From: an uncultured Terrimonas sp.
GTDB taxonomy: Bacteria > Bacteroidota > Bacteroidia > Chitinophagales > Chitinophagaceae
DNA: 7,884 nt
Direction of reading: 5' to 3'
Assembly: GCA_946886925.1 (NCBI GenBank)
Contig: CAMPJQ010000110.1
Coordinates: 1-7,884, forward strand
This document shows, one piece after another, positions 1 through 6,563 of the stretch. The notes below the pieces were generated by a model that made no database searches, was not told the origin of the DNA, and saw nothing but the letters and a program-made list of their open reading frames with translations. Positions within the stretch are counted from its first letter, which is position 1. Each line of letters opens with the position of its first letter. Made by a program: the position numbers and the translations under genes.

Positions 1-1
1 T

Positions 2-169
2 GCCGAACTATCCGAGGCGAAACAGGCGATCTCCAGGCTGAAGTTGCCTTTCGAACATTGGGAGATCGTCTCCGTCAAAGGCATAACCACAGGCAAAGCG
101 GTTAGTGGATATATTGAACTAACCTGCAACGCAGGAGGCGTTATTATTATAAAAAATGATTCGGAATAG
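2..169 (+). CDS. C-terminal fragment of an unidentified protein (5' end outside window)
   Basis: An open frame enters from the left edge (first full codon at position 2) and runs 55 codons to a TAG at 167-169. The translation looks protein-like: a helical, charged start (AELSEAKQAISRLKLPF), then alternating strand-like segments (HWEIVSVKGITTGKAV, SGYIELTC) and a hydrophobic end (GGVIIIKNDSE). I do not recognise the family. It could be the last strands of a mixed alpha/beta domain or of a beta-sandwich. The first half uses many G/C-ending codons, more than the neighbouring genes, which may be chance over so few codons. The opposite strand is also open over part of this stretch, so coding on the plus strand is probable but not certain. 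Confidence 0.5.
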   Translation, partial: AELSEAKQAISRLKLPFEHWEIVSVKGITTGKAVSGYIELTCNAGGVIIIKNDSE

Positions 170-173
170 ATAT

Positions 174-305
174 AAAGCACCAAATAGCAAAAACAATTGA
201 TTTCGTAAAACCCCGAAGGTGAAAAATCCGAAGAGGCGGTCGGCGCCCGACGCAAGGAGGATCAGACCGCAGCAGGGAAGCAAAGCACCAAAACACAAAT
301 AGCAA
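174..305. repeat. Intergenic direct repeats bracketing a GC-rich insert
   Basis: AAAGCACCAAATAGCAA (174-190) recurs at 282-305 with a 7-bp insertion in the middle: AAAGCACCAAA at 282-292, then CAAATAGCAA at 296-305. Between the copies is a segment much richer in GC than its flanks, which holds the hairpin listed separately at 236-270. The A-rich 'CAAATAGCAA' style is typical of short intergenic repeats in Bacteroidota genomes (general knowledge, not searched here). No convincing ORF covers it. The arrangement would fit a short non-autonomous mobile element, or a recombination scar between the partial gene and lhgO. Confidence 0.55.
236..270. other. Nested inverted repeat (hairpin) in the GC-rich insert
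   Basis: GCGGTC at 236-241 is exactly complementary to GACCGC at 265-270. Nested partly inside it, GTCGG (239-243) pairs with CCGAC (247-251) around a 3-base loop. The two stems share bases 239-241, so they would be alternative foldings rather than one continuous helix. There is no T-run after either, so it does not look like an intrinsic terminator for the upstream partial gene. It is probably part of the repeat element around it. Confidence 0.4.
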
Positions 306-316
306 GAAACAAACTT

Positions 317-350
317 GCCTGCCGGCAGGCGGGCCGGGCCGCCATGGCGG
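317..350. repeat. Two adjacent perfect GC-rich palindromes
   Basis: GCCTGCCGGCAGGC at 317-330 is a perfect 14-bp palindrome and CCGCCATGGCGG at 339-350 is a perfect 12-bp palindrome, separated by the 8 bases GGGCCGGG. The GCCTGCCGGCAGGC motif is a familiar intergenic repeat word in many Bacteroidota genomes (general knowledge). It lies 90-125 bp upstream of lhgO and just upstream of the candidate promoter, so it could act as a terminator-like or protein-binding site, or simply be a REP-type element. No T-run follows. Confidence 0.55.
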
Positions 351-386
351 ATAAATCTCAAATCATAAATACATATTAGCGCACTT

Positions 387-417
387 TTTGTAACACCAAA
401 CTTCTCAGCTAACTTGC
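387..417 (+). promoter_or_regulatory. Weak candidate Bacteroidota promoter for lhgO
   Basis: TTTG at 387-390 is followed after 19 bp by TAACTTGC at 410-417. The Bacteroidota primary sigma factor recognises TTTG, about 19-21 bp, then TAnnTTTG. The -33 word and spacing fit, but the -7 word matches at only four of its six specified positions. It would place the transcript start about 15-20 bases before the ATG at 442. No Shine-Dalgarno-like GGAGG is present, as is usual in this phylum. Confidence 0.3.
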
Positions 418-441
418 GCCCTCAGTAGAGACTAAATAACT

Positions 442-1662
442 ATGGATACATTATCATTTGACATTGTTATCATTGGCGGCGGCTGCATAGGGCTGGCAAC
501 AGCTTATAAGATCAACACAAGGTACCCGCACCTGAAAATAGCAGTACTGGAAAAGGAGAACCGTGTTTCGGCTCACCAAACCGGCAGAAATTCCGGCGTA
601 ATCCATTCGGGCATTTACTATAAACCCGGATCCTATAAGGCAAAAAACTGTGTGGACGGGCGAAGGGAACTGGTGGCTTTTGCAAAAGAATACGGTATAA
701 AACATGATATCTGCGGCAAAGTAATCGTAGCAACACAGGAAGATGAACTGGCGCATATGAACAAAGTATACCAGAACGGGATAGCTAACGGCGTGGAGGA
801 TATCCGGTTGATAACAGCACAGGAAATAAAAGATATTGAACCTCACTGCGAAGGCATTGCCGGTATATGGGTGGGGTGCACAGGCATAATAGATTATGTG
901 GGCCTTACAGAAAAGCTTGCTGAATTACTGGAACAAAAATTTGAAGGGAGCAGGATTTTCCTGAATACGGAAGCCAAAGATTTTATCAAAGAAGATAGCA
1001 AGACCATTATAAAAACCAACAACCAAAATTTTGAAGCAAAATATATTGTAGCCTGCGCTGGCCTTCAAAGCGACCGGATCGCCCAAAAAGAAGGAACCGG
1101 CACTGATACAGCAATCGTTGGTTTTCGTGGCGATTATTACGACCTGAGCGAAACAGGAAGAAGCAAAGTAAAGAACCTGATTTACCCGGTACCCAACCCG
1201 CAATTTCCATTTCTCGGCGTGCATTTTACAAGAATGGTAAACGACGGAGTGGAATGCGGACCGAATGCGGTATTTGTATTTAAACGCGAAGGCTATAAAA
1301 AAACCGATTTTAATTTTACGGATACCGCTGCTGCATTGTCGTACGCCGGCACGTTGAAATTTTTTGCCAAACACTGGCGCTTTGGATTAGATGAATACCG
1401 GGGGGCTTTTTCAAAAGCCTATTTCCTGAAACGACTACAAAAGCTTATACCCTCATTAACTTCAACGGATATTATACCAGGCCGTGCAGGTGTACGCGCT
1501 ATGGCGCTTTCGCGGGCGGGTAATATGATTGATGATTTTAAAATAGAAACAAGTCATAACGCCATCCACGTGCTGAATGCCCCTTCACCGGCGGCTACTG
1601 CCGCTCTGGCTATCGGTAGCGCGGTACAGGAAATAGCAACAAAACAATTTGGGATTTCATAA
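442..1662 (+). CDS. lhgO: L-2-hydroxyglutarate oxidase/dehydrogenase, FAD-dependent
   Basis: A 406-residue FAD-dependent oxidoreductase of the DAO fold, close in length to E. coli LhgO (YgaF). The family oxidises L-2-hydroxyglutarate to 2-oxoglutarate and passes electrons to the quinone pool. It removes a by-product of promiscuous dehydrogenases and, in some bacteria, serves glutarate or lysine breakdown. Residues 8-19 form the Rossmann dinucleotide fold (GGGCIG at 12-17), and E37 in VLEKE is the usual ribose-binding acid. HQTGRNSGVIHSGIYY at 45-60 is the signature segment of this subfamily. Other family blocks are ACAGLQSDR (204-212), FRGDYY (228-233), YPVPNPQFPFLGVHFT (248-263), GRAGVRAMA (347-355) and the FAD-contacting NAPSPAATAALAIG (379-392). 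No signal peptide or membrane segment, so cytoplasmic or peripheral. The ATG at 442 is kept because the Rossmann fold begins within eight residues of it. It stands alone, with a repeat-filled 5' region and a convergent neighbour. No csiD/gabT-type partner is visible. Confidence 0.9.
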   Translation: MDTLSFDIVIIGGGCIGLATAYKINTRYPHLKIAVLEKENRVSAHQTGRNSGVIHSGIYYKPGSYKAKNCVDGRRELVAFAKEYGIKHDICGKVIVATQEDELAHMNKVYQNGIANGVEDIRLITAQEIKDIEPHCEGIAGIWVGCTGIIDYVGLTEKLAELLEQKFEGSRIFLNTEAKDFIKEDSKTIIKTNNQNFEAKYIVACAGLQSDRIAQKEGTGTDTAIVGFRGDYYDLSETGRSKVKNLIYPVPNPQFPFLGVHFTRMVNDGVECGPNAVFVFKREGYKKTDFNFTDTAAALSYAGTLKFFAKHWRFGLDEYRGAFSKAYFLKRLQKLIPSLTSTDIIPGRAGVRAMALSRAGNMIDDFKIETSHNAIHVLNAPSPAATAALAIGSAVQEIATKQFGIS

Positions 1663-1664
1663 AA

Positions 1665-1695
1665 CAGCTTTCAGCAATGAGGTGTCAGCTTTCAG
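1665..1695. repeat. Short direct repeat between convergent genes
   Basis: CAGCTTTCAG occurs at 1665-1674 and again at 1686-1695, directly after the lhgO stop. The pair occupies much of the 68-bp gap to the convergent acyltransferase-like gene. No hairpin with a T-run was found, so it is not an evident terminator. Similar CAGCTTTCAG-rich degenerate strings are common between genes in Chitinophagaceae-like genomes (recollection, unverified). Confidence 0.4.
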
Positions 1696-1730
1696 TCTTT
1701 AGTGTCAATAGCAGAGTGCCAAACTCCTGA

Positions 1731-2828
1731 TCACAACTTAATAAATATTTTTTTCCGGTAAAGTATATAAGCGGGAACAAAGTTAATCGCAACGAAAAAC
1801 AGGGCGTAGAACCAGCTTGCCAGTTCGGGTTGCATCCCCGCTTGTACCAGCTTATTAACCATCAGTTCATTAAGAGGAAGCCCGCCAAATTCCAATCTGT
1901 AAAAAAACAAAGCAAGTACATCTGCCAGTACATATACCGCAATAGCGTTAGCGCCAAATATAACGCCGGTGCGTACTCCTTTTTTATATCCCAGTATGTC
2001 TGCTATAAAATACAATGCGCCCAGTAATAAAGCACCTAAACCTGAAGTTACCAGTACAAATGAGCTTGTCCATAAATTTTCATTTACAGGAAAAGTAAGT
2101 CCCCAGAAATAACCTGTAATAACAGAAACAAGCCCAGCCGTCATAAGATAGTTTACTTTTTCATTGGGGGCGAATTTACCCATCATCAATCGCCCGGCCA
2201 GCATTCCGGTAATACCGCTTACAATGGCAGGGATAGTGCTAAGGATGCTTTCCGGATCCCAGGTGCCCTGCCACATTTTACCCGGCAGGTATTTACTGTC
2301 TACCCAGGCTACAATATTCACACCCGGCTCCAGCATTACCTTACCTGTGCCCGGCGTGGGAATAAGGGTAAGCGTCAACCAGTATGCTATAAGAAAAACA
2401 GCGGCTATCCATGCCTGTTGTTTCCAGTTGGTATTAAGAAAAAGGATAGCGCAAACCATAAATACAATGGCAATCCGGTGCAGTGTTCCTGTCCAGCGAA
2501 CATCACTGAAATCAAACCCGGGCATCAGGTTCAGGAACATGCCAACGGCAAATATTTTGAGAGAGCGAAAGATGATTTTTTTGTATAAGCTGCTTTTGCC
2601 CGTGCCATCACTTAATCTTTTAGCGTAGGCAAAAACGATAGAAACACCGATCACAAAAAGAAAGATTGGTGCAATGGTATCTGTAAATGAAAATCCATTC
2701 CACTTGCTGTGCCGCAAAGTAAAATATACATATTGCTCGTTTCCGGGAAAATTTACCATGATCATTGCGGCAATGGTAAAGCCACGCAGGGCATCAAGAG
2801 AAATAAGCCGGCTGGATTGCAGGGACAT
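1731..2828 (-). CDS. HGSNAT-like membrane acyltransferase family protein (DUF5009/COG4299)
   Basis: A polytopic membrane protein of 365 residues when started at the ATG at 2828. A longer reading from a GTG at 2882 would add 18 residues with no family resemblance. The start RLISLDALRGFTIAAMIMVN (7-26) is the hallmark of the family. H40 in LRHSKWNGF (38-46), followed by D50, P54 and FLFVIG (56-61), aligns with the KHASWNGL block of human heparan-alpha-glucosaminide N-acetyltransferase, where the histidine is the proposed acetyl-accepting residue. Further family blocks are RWTGTLHRIAI (111-121), DPESILSTIPAI (191-202) and FPVNENLWTSSFVLVTSG (246-263). About ten hydrophobic segments cover the length. 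The human relative moves acetyl groups across the lysosomal membrane onto glucosamine ends. Bacterial relatives (NagX-like) are tied to N-acetylglucosamine use, but the bacterial reaction is not well established, so the substrate here is unknown. It converges on lhgO and is separated from upstream genes by 290 bp, so probably its own unit. Confidence 0.8.
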   Translation of the reverse strand: MSLQSSRLISLDALRGFTIAAMIMVNFPGNEQYVYFTLRHSKWNGFSFTDTIAPIFLFVIGVSIVFAYAKRLSDGTGKSSLYKKIIFRSLKIFAVGMFLNLMPGFDFSDVRWTGTLHRIAIVFMVCAILFLNTNWKQQAWIAAVFLIAYWLTLTLIPTPGTGKVMLEPGVNIVAWVDSKYLPGKMWQGTWDPESILSTIPAIVSGITGMLAGRLMMGKFAPNEKVNYLMTAGLVSVITGYFWGLTFPVNENLWTSSFVLVTSGLGALLLGALYFIADILGYKKGVRTGVIFGANAIAVYVLADVLALFFYRLEFGGLPLNELMVNKLVQAGMQPELASWFYALFFVAINFVPAYILYRKKIFIKL

Positions 2829-3118
2829 ACAATAAAGTTGGACAACTAATTTTATTATTCCGGGCTCACTTGCAGCTATCACATAGCGATTCCTTAATTC
2901 TTCAGCAATGAAAGAGCAGGTTTGCCTGCATTGATACTGTCTGCTTAATATGAAAATGCAAAAAATGAAGCAGGATTCGGGAATAACAGGATTTGAGAAG
3001 CGCCAAACGTGTTGAAATAAAATCCTTTAAATGGAAACGGTAATTAACACTGCGATTGGCCGGGTACTAACAATTGGCATTATACCCCATATTTAACTGC
3101 TAACACTACATTCCGCTG
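2829..3118. other. 290-bp intergenic region without a supported gene
   Basis: This lies between the start of the acyltransferase-like gene and the stop of the beta-barrel-type gene, both on the minus strand. It should hold the promoter of the former, but I found no good TTTG/TAnnTTTG pair on the minus strand. It contains a small hairpin (GCAGG 2916-2920, loop TTTG, CCTGC 2925-2929). The only short plus-strand ORF with an ATG is about 21 codons (from about 2949) and has no resemblance to anything I know. Confidence 0.5.
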
Positions 3119-3994
3119 TCAATATACGTTCTTCGGGCAGGGTATTCCTTTGCCACCGTTTCCGCGGTTAAAGTCGCGGTCATTAAATAATTTGTAGCTG
3201 ATGGTAATACCAGAAAAATAATACCAGTCCTTGGTTTTAGGATTACCCCTAACGGTTCCTGCAACAGGATAAGCGGGATTGCCGTTTTTAATTTCACCTC
3301 CACGATATGCCATTTCAACGGCTTTAGGCCCTTTGGCAGCAAATAAGATGTTGGGATCAGCATATTTAGTACTTACATCATCAAGGTAATCGGTAAAGGT
3401 TTTATTGAACCGGAATTCCCAGCCTAAAGAAACATTGCGGGTAACGGCAAAACGTATGCCGCCTCCAAAAGGAATGGAGATATTCTGGTGTTTATAATTT
3501 TTTCTACCCGGGTATTCCGGCAAGCCTTGCCCCTCCGTACCCAAATCTTGTAAACCTATTTTATTACCCAGCGAATCGAAGGTGTAAGGCCCCATATTAA
3601 AAACCGAAACGCCTGCGAATAAATAAGGAGTATACCTTTTTTCCATGATGTCGAAAAATTCATATACACCTGTGAGGCTGGCATCATAAATTTTTGAATA
3701 AAAACTCAGGTTACGTTTCCGCCGCTGAATACTGCTGCTATAGCTGTCTTCAGCCTGTATATGACCATAGGTGATAAGTCCTCTTAAAGAAATCTTATCA
3801 GTTAAGGCATAACTTGCTCCTAATGCGCCCGCAGGCTTCGCCTGTGAAAAAGTATAGGTATTCTCCTGTAACTCCCCCTGGTAATTGGCAAGGCCACCAA
3901 AAGCTTCTATGCTTACGTTTTTTAATATTCCCTGTGAATATACAGTAGTGGCGCTAAGCAATAGTATTAATATAATTGTTTGTTTCACTGGCAT
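3119..3994 (-). CDS. Secreted outer-membrane beta-barrel-type protein, DUF6089-like
   Basis: 291 residues, starting at the ATG at 3994. A clear Sec signal peptide is present: MPVKQ, then a hydrophobic core (TIILILLLSATTV) and a likely signal peptidase I site after VYS20, leaving Q21 as mature N-terminus. The mature part opens with SIEAFGGLANYQGEL (28-42), the pattern of Bacteroidota DUF6089-type outer membrane proteins. It continues with alternating amphipathic strands (SYALTDKISLRGLITYGHI; TPYLFAGVSVFNMGPYTF; FGGGIRFAVTRNVSLGWEFRF) and an aromatic strand near the end (DWYYFSGITISYKLF), all typical of a beta-barrel. The tail GKGIPCPKNVY carries a lone cysteine near the C-terminus, also often seen in this group. 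A structural or porin-like role in the outer membrane is inferred. No enzymatic motif is visible. The 146-bp gap on its upstream side argues for separate transcription from the nucleotidyltransferase. Confidence 0.75.
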   Translation of the reverse strand: MPVKQTIILILLLSATTVYSQGILKNVSIEAFGGLANYQGELQENTYTFSQAKPAGALGASYALTDKISLRGLITYGHIQAEDSYSSSIQRRKRNLSFYSKIYDASLTGVYEFFDIMEKRYTPYLFAGVSVFNMGPYTFDSLGNKIGLQDLGTEGQGLPEYPGRKNYKHQNISIPFGGGIRFAVTRNVSLGWEFRFNKTFTDYLDDVSTKYADPNILFAAKGPKAVEMAYRGGEIKNGNPAYPVAGTVRGNPKTKDWYYFSGITISYKLFNDRDFNRGNGGKGIPCPKNVY

Positions 3995-4004
3995 TCTTTT
4001 AGAA

Positions 4005-4023
4005 GTACGCTATAATAACGTAC
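4005..4023 (-). promoter_or_regulatory. Small inverted repeat upstream of the outer-membrane protein gene
   Basis: GTACG (4005-4009) and CGTAC (4019-4023) form an inverted repeat around a 9-base AT-rich centre, ending 10 bases before the ATG at 3994. On the minus strand TAATTTTT (4040-4033), one mismatch from TAnnTTTG, lies just upstream of it, but no matching -33 TTTG was found. It may be an operator or a 5'-UTR hairpin covering the translation start. Five-base arms are easily found by chance. Confidence 0.25.
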
Positions 4024-4140
4024 AAGTTGGGTAAAAATTAAGTTGTATGAAAATAAAACAATACCAGCCCTAAAATAATGCCATTTTACCCGTTTTTTCT
4101 TTTGTGCGATGCCGGGCGCCGCTTACTTTTCATGTGAATT

Positions 4141-5046
4141 TTAAATATCTCCCCATAAACTTTGAGGATATTCGCCTTTAGCAACCAATGTGTTAATATT
4201 GTTTTCCACGCCTGGAGCGTCTTCTTTATACGTTACCCCAAACCATTCGGAATGGGTAGGAATGACTTTTAAAGCATTGCCAGGTATTTTTATGAATGCT
4301 GCTCCAACATCCACTACATATATTTCGGCTTTGGGCTGATTGATGTTTTTTTGTAAAAATGTGTTAAACATATCCTTGCAAATGCTGAAAACATAAGGCG
4401 TAAAGCACCAGAAATTCATGGAAACTTTTGAATCTGAGGGTACCTCCGCTTTATTATCGTTTTCTTCATATACAATGCGATCCCCATCGCGGTATATTTT
4501 GGTGCGTTCAGCAATTTCTACCAGGTTTCCCGAAGCATCTACCTTGCATACGCCCCTGCTAACAGAACCATTATCTGACAGCGTTTTAATTAATTCGTAT
4601 CCTATTAATCCAAAAGTATGATCATTGGCTTCTTTCGTTAAAAATTGATATGCTTTTTCAAAAGCATCCCGTCCATAAAAATCATCCGCGTTAATTACAA
4701 TGAAGGGTTCATGTACCACAGTGGAAGCACATAAAACAGCATGGGCTGTTCCCCAGGGTTTGGTTCTGTCTGCTGGTATCTCGTATCCCTCCACAAAGGA
4801 TTGCATATCCTGGAATACATAATCAACAGCAATTTTCCCTTTTAGTTTGGGTTCGAAAATGGATTTAAAATCATCGGCAAATTCTTTCCTGATAATAAAT
4901 ACAACTTTACCAAATCCGGCGCGATATGCATCGTAAATAGAATAGTCCATAATTGTTTCACCGGAGGGTCCAAATCGTTGTATTTGTTTTAAACTGCCAT
5001 ATCGCGAGGCCATCCCCGCTGCCATAATTACCAATGTAGGTTTCAT
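4141..5046 (-). CDS. Sugar-phosphate nucleotidyltransferase family protein
   Basis: 301 residues from the ATG at 5046. A GTG 54 bases further upstream would add residues (MLILYFRKCLRNK...) that precede the conserved first strand and look untranslated, so the ATG is preferred. The N-terminus LVIMAAGMASRYGSLKQ (5-21) is a variant of the nucleotide-binding loop usually written GxGTR-x-K: here GMASR with K20 as the likely catalytic lysine. GPSGETIMDYSIYDA (26-40), GTAHA (99-103) and NADDFYG (119-125, with a metal-binding aspartate) complete the NTP-transferase fold. SRGVC (163-167), SMNFWCF (209-215) and EWFGVTYKED (267-276) are blocks of the Bacteroidota subfamily. Such enzymes join a sugar (or amino-alcohol) phosphate to an NTP to make an NDP-activated donor for glycan synthesis. 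Which NTP and sugar cannot be read from the sequence. There is no adjacent kinase or glycosyltransferase. It is divergent from the SMP-30 gene. Confidence 0.82.
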   Translation of the reverse strand: MKPTLVIMAAGMASRYGSLKQIQRFGPSGETIMDYSIYDAYRAGFGKVVFIIRKEFADDFKSIFEPKLKGKIAVDYVFQDMQSFVEGYEIPADRTKPWGTAHAVLCASTVVHEPFIVINADDFYGRDAFEKAYQFLTKEANDHTFGLIGYELIKTLSDNGSVSRGVCKVDASGNLVEIAERTKIYRDGDRIVYEENDNKAEVPSDSKVSMNFWCFTPYVFSICKDMFNTFLQKNINQPKAEIYVVDVGAAFIKIPGNALKVIPTHSEWFGVTYKEDAPGVENNINTLVAKGEYPQSLWGDI

Positions 5047-5103
5047 CCGTATATTTTTTGTTTTATTCCTTAAACATTTGCGAAAATAAAGAATTAACAC
5101 TAA

Positions 5104-5118
5104 ACCGGACTAACCGGT
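5104..5118. promoter_or_regulatory. Operator-like inverted repeat in a divergent intergenic region
   Basis: ACCGG (5104-5108) and CCGGT (5114-5118) are inverted around ACTAA. The same bases also read as a direct repeat of AACCGG (5103-5108 and 5112-5117). It sits between the divergent nucleotidyltransferase (start 5046) and SMP-30 (start 5232) genes in otherwise AT-rich sequence, about 60 bp from the former and 115 bp from the latter. A binding site shared by both promoters is possible. On the minus strand TATTTTCG (5088-5081) is one base from the TAnnTTTG element but lacks a partner at the right spacing. No regulator gene is nearby. Confidence 0.3.
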
Positions 5119-5231
5119 AATAGTTAATATATTTACCTAATGTGACGATACGCAGCTCTTTCCTATTTTTATCATAGCATCAGTATAATTTACACGTTTA
5201 CCGCTCTGTAATTGTTTTATCTCTCTATAAT

Positions 5232-6128
5232 ATGCACAATCCCCGTTCAGAAAACCTAACGCTTGAAATAGACGCCAAAGCCCAACTTGGTGAAGGTGCT
5301 TTATGGCACCCCACAGAAAATAAATTGTATTGGGTAAACATTGAGGGCAGAACGCTTCATATATATGATCCCGTTACCAAAGAAAATCAATCTCTTTGGG
5401 TAAAAGAAAGAGTGGGCACTGTGGTTCCGGTAAAAAGTGGCGGCGCTTTGGTTGCCCTCCAAAATGGCATTCACTTCATTAATACACAAACAGGCAGGTT
5501 GCAGTTCATTGTCAATCCGCTTACCAACAATAATATCCGCTTTAACGACGGCAAGTGTGATCCTTCAGGCAGGTTTTGGGTGGGCAGCATGCACCTTCGG
5601 TTTACAGAGGGAACGGCTTCGCTATACCGCATGGATACAGATAAAACAGTGCATAAGATACTGGATGGCGTTACGGTTTCTAACGGCATTGCGTGGACGA
5701 AAGATAAAAAAACAATGTATTATGTTGACAGCCACCTGCGAAGAATAGACGCGTTTGACTATAGTGATGCAGATGGAGCCATCACCAACAGAAGAGTGGT
5801 AGTAACCATACAGGATGGTGGCGGTTCCCCCGACGGTATTGCGCTGGATGCGGAGGGCAAAATATGGGCGGCGCTCTGGGGCGCTAACGCGGTGGGCAAA
5901 TTTGATCCGGAGACCGGCGAACTACTGCAGAAAATTGAAGTACCGGCGCCGAACGTTTCTTCATGTGCTTTTGGAGGAAAAGAGTTAGACACATTGTATA
6001 TTACTACCGCCCGCGGAGAACTATCGGAAGCGCAACTGGCGGCTTACCCGCTAAGCGGTGGACTGTTTTCCATAAAGCCCGGGGTAAAAGGGGTGCCTGC
6101 CGATTTTTTTACAGGAACGATCAATTAA
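5232..6128 (+). CDS. SMP-30/gluconolactonase/LRE family protein
   Basis: 298 residues, the usual length for this six-bladed beta-propeller family, starting at the ATG at 5232. The divalent-metal ligands known from SMP-30 and gluconolactonases are all found: E21 in LGEGALWHP, N105 in RFNDGKCDPSGRFWVGSM (103-120), N151 in VSNGIAW and D201 in SPDGIALD. R103 matches the substrate-contacting arginine. Repeated Tyr/Trp-rich strands with Asp-Gly turns (KLYWVNIEG, TMYYVDSH, KIWAALWG) mark the propeller blades. There is no signal peptide, so it is cytoplasmic. Family members hydrolyse sugar lactones such as glucono-, xylono- or arabinonolactone in oxidative sugar pathways, and some act on other esters. 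The specific substrate is not evident because no sugar dehydrogenase or dehydratase is adjacent. It is transcribed divergently from the nucleotidyltransferase and ends 14 bp from the stop of ruvX on the other strand. Confidence 0.85.
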   Translation: MHNPRSENLTLEIDAKAQLGEGALWHPTENKLYWVNIEGRTLHIYDPVTKENQSLWVKERVGTVVPVKSGGALVALQNGIHFINTQTGRLQFIVNPLTNNNIRFNDGKCDPSGRFWVGSMHLRFTEGTASLYRMDTDKTVHKILDGVTVSNGIAWTKDKKTMYYVDSHLRRIDAFDYSDADGAITNRRVVVTIQDGGGSPDGIALDAEGKIWAALWGANAVGKFDPETGELLQKIEVPAPNVSSCAFGGKELDTLYITTARGELSEAQLAAYPLSGGLFSIKPGVKGVPADFFTGTIN

Positions 6129-6142
6129 TAATGTCAATGAAA

Positions 6143-6559
6143 CTAACCGGAGTTATGCTGTAAATATTCCTGTAATATTATAGTGGCAGCAATTTCATCA
6201 ACGAGAGCTTTATTGCGGCGTTGTTTCTTTTTCATTCCCATGTCTATCATAGCCTGTACCGCCATTTTAGAGGTATACCTTTCATCTGCTTTTTCAACAG
6301 GTATCCCAGGGAAAGCCTTCGTCATTTTTTCAATTGCGTTGCGCACCAGTGCAGTTGCATGTGTATCGGAATCATCAAGGTTTTTAGGCTCTCCAATAAT
6401 TATTTTTTCTACCTGCTCCTTCTCAAAATATTTTTTTAAGAAATCAATAAGCCTGGGAGATTCTATGGTAGTTAACCCCGTGGCGATGATCTGCAAAGGG
6501 TCGGTAACGGCAATGCCGGTTCGTTTTAGTCCATAATCAATAGCGAGAATGCGTGGCAT
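6143..6559 (-). CDS. ruvX: YqgF/RuvX family putative Holliday junction resolvase / pre-16S rRNA nuclease
   Basis: 138 residues, the normal size of the YqgF family, from the ATG at 6559. The RNase H-like fold is complete: AIDYGLKRTGIAVTD (6-20) with catalytic D8, IIIGEPKNLD (53-62) with E57, ADERYTS (91-97) with D92/E93, and DEIAATIILQEYL (121-133) with D121. In E. coli the protein is needed for trimming the 5' end of 16S rRNA, and older annotation calls it a Holliday junction resolvase. It is cytoplasmic and normally essential or nearly so. In many Bacteroidota it is followed by the peptide deformylase gene, whereas here the convergent SMP-30 gene lies directly downstream. A near-ideal promoter element abuts the start codon, suggesting a leaderless mRNA. 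Confidence 0.9.
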   Translation of the reverse strand: MPRILAIDYGLKRTGIAVTDPLQIIATGLTTIESPRLIDFLKKYFEKEQVEKIIIGEPKNLDDSDTHATALVRNAIEKMTKAFPGIPVEKADERYTSKMAVQAMIDMGMKKKQRRNKALVDEIAATIILQEYLQHNSG

Positions 6560-6563
6560 GATG

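Noticed and set aside
119..361. 80-codon minus-strand ORF across the repeat region
   Set aside because: It is read through palindromes and direct repeats, has low-complexity Leu/Phe-rich composition and no family resemblance. It looks like an accidental frame in a GC-rich repeat element.
454..1374. Several minus-strand ORFs of 67-149 codons inside lhgO
   Set aside because: They are antisense shadows of a strongly supported gene, with Cys/Phe/Tyr-rich composition and no recognisable motif.
2164..2628. 154-codon plus-strand ORF opposite the acyltransferase-like gene
   Set aside because: The minus-strand reading carries several family blocks in this interval, while the plus-strand product has no coherent domain or membrane pattern.
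2949..3014. Short plus-strand ORF (MKMQKMKQDSG...) of about 21 codons
   Set aside because: Too short, with no recognisable promoter or conservation evidence. It is Lys/Met-rich, as expected by chance in A-rich DNA.
4110..4125. GC-rich GCCGGGCGCCGC stretch after the nucleotidyltransferase as a terminator
   Set aside because: Only the short GGCGCC palindrome is self-complementary, with no proper loop and no downstream T-run on the minus strand.
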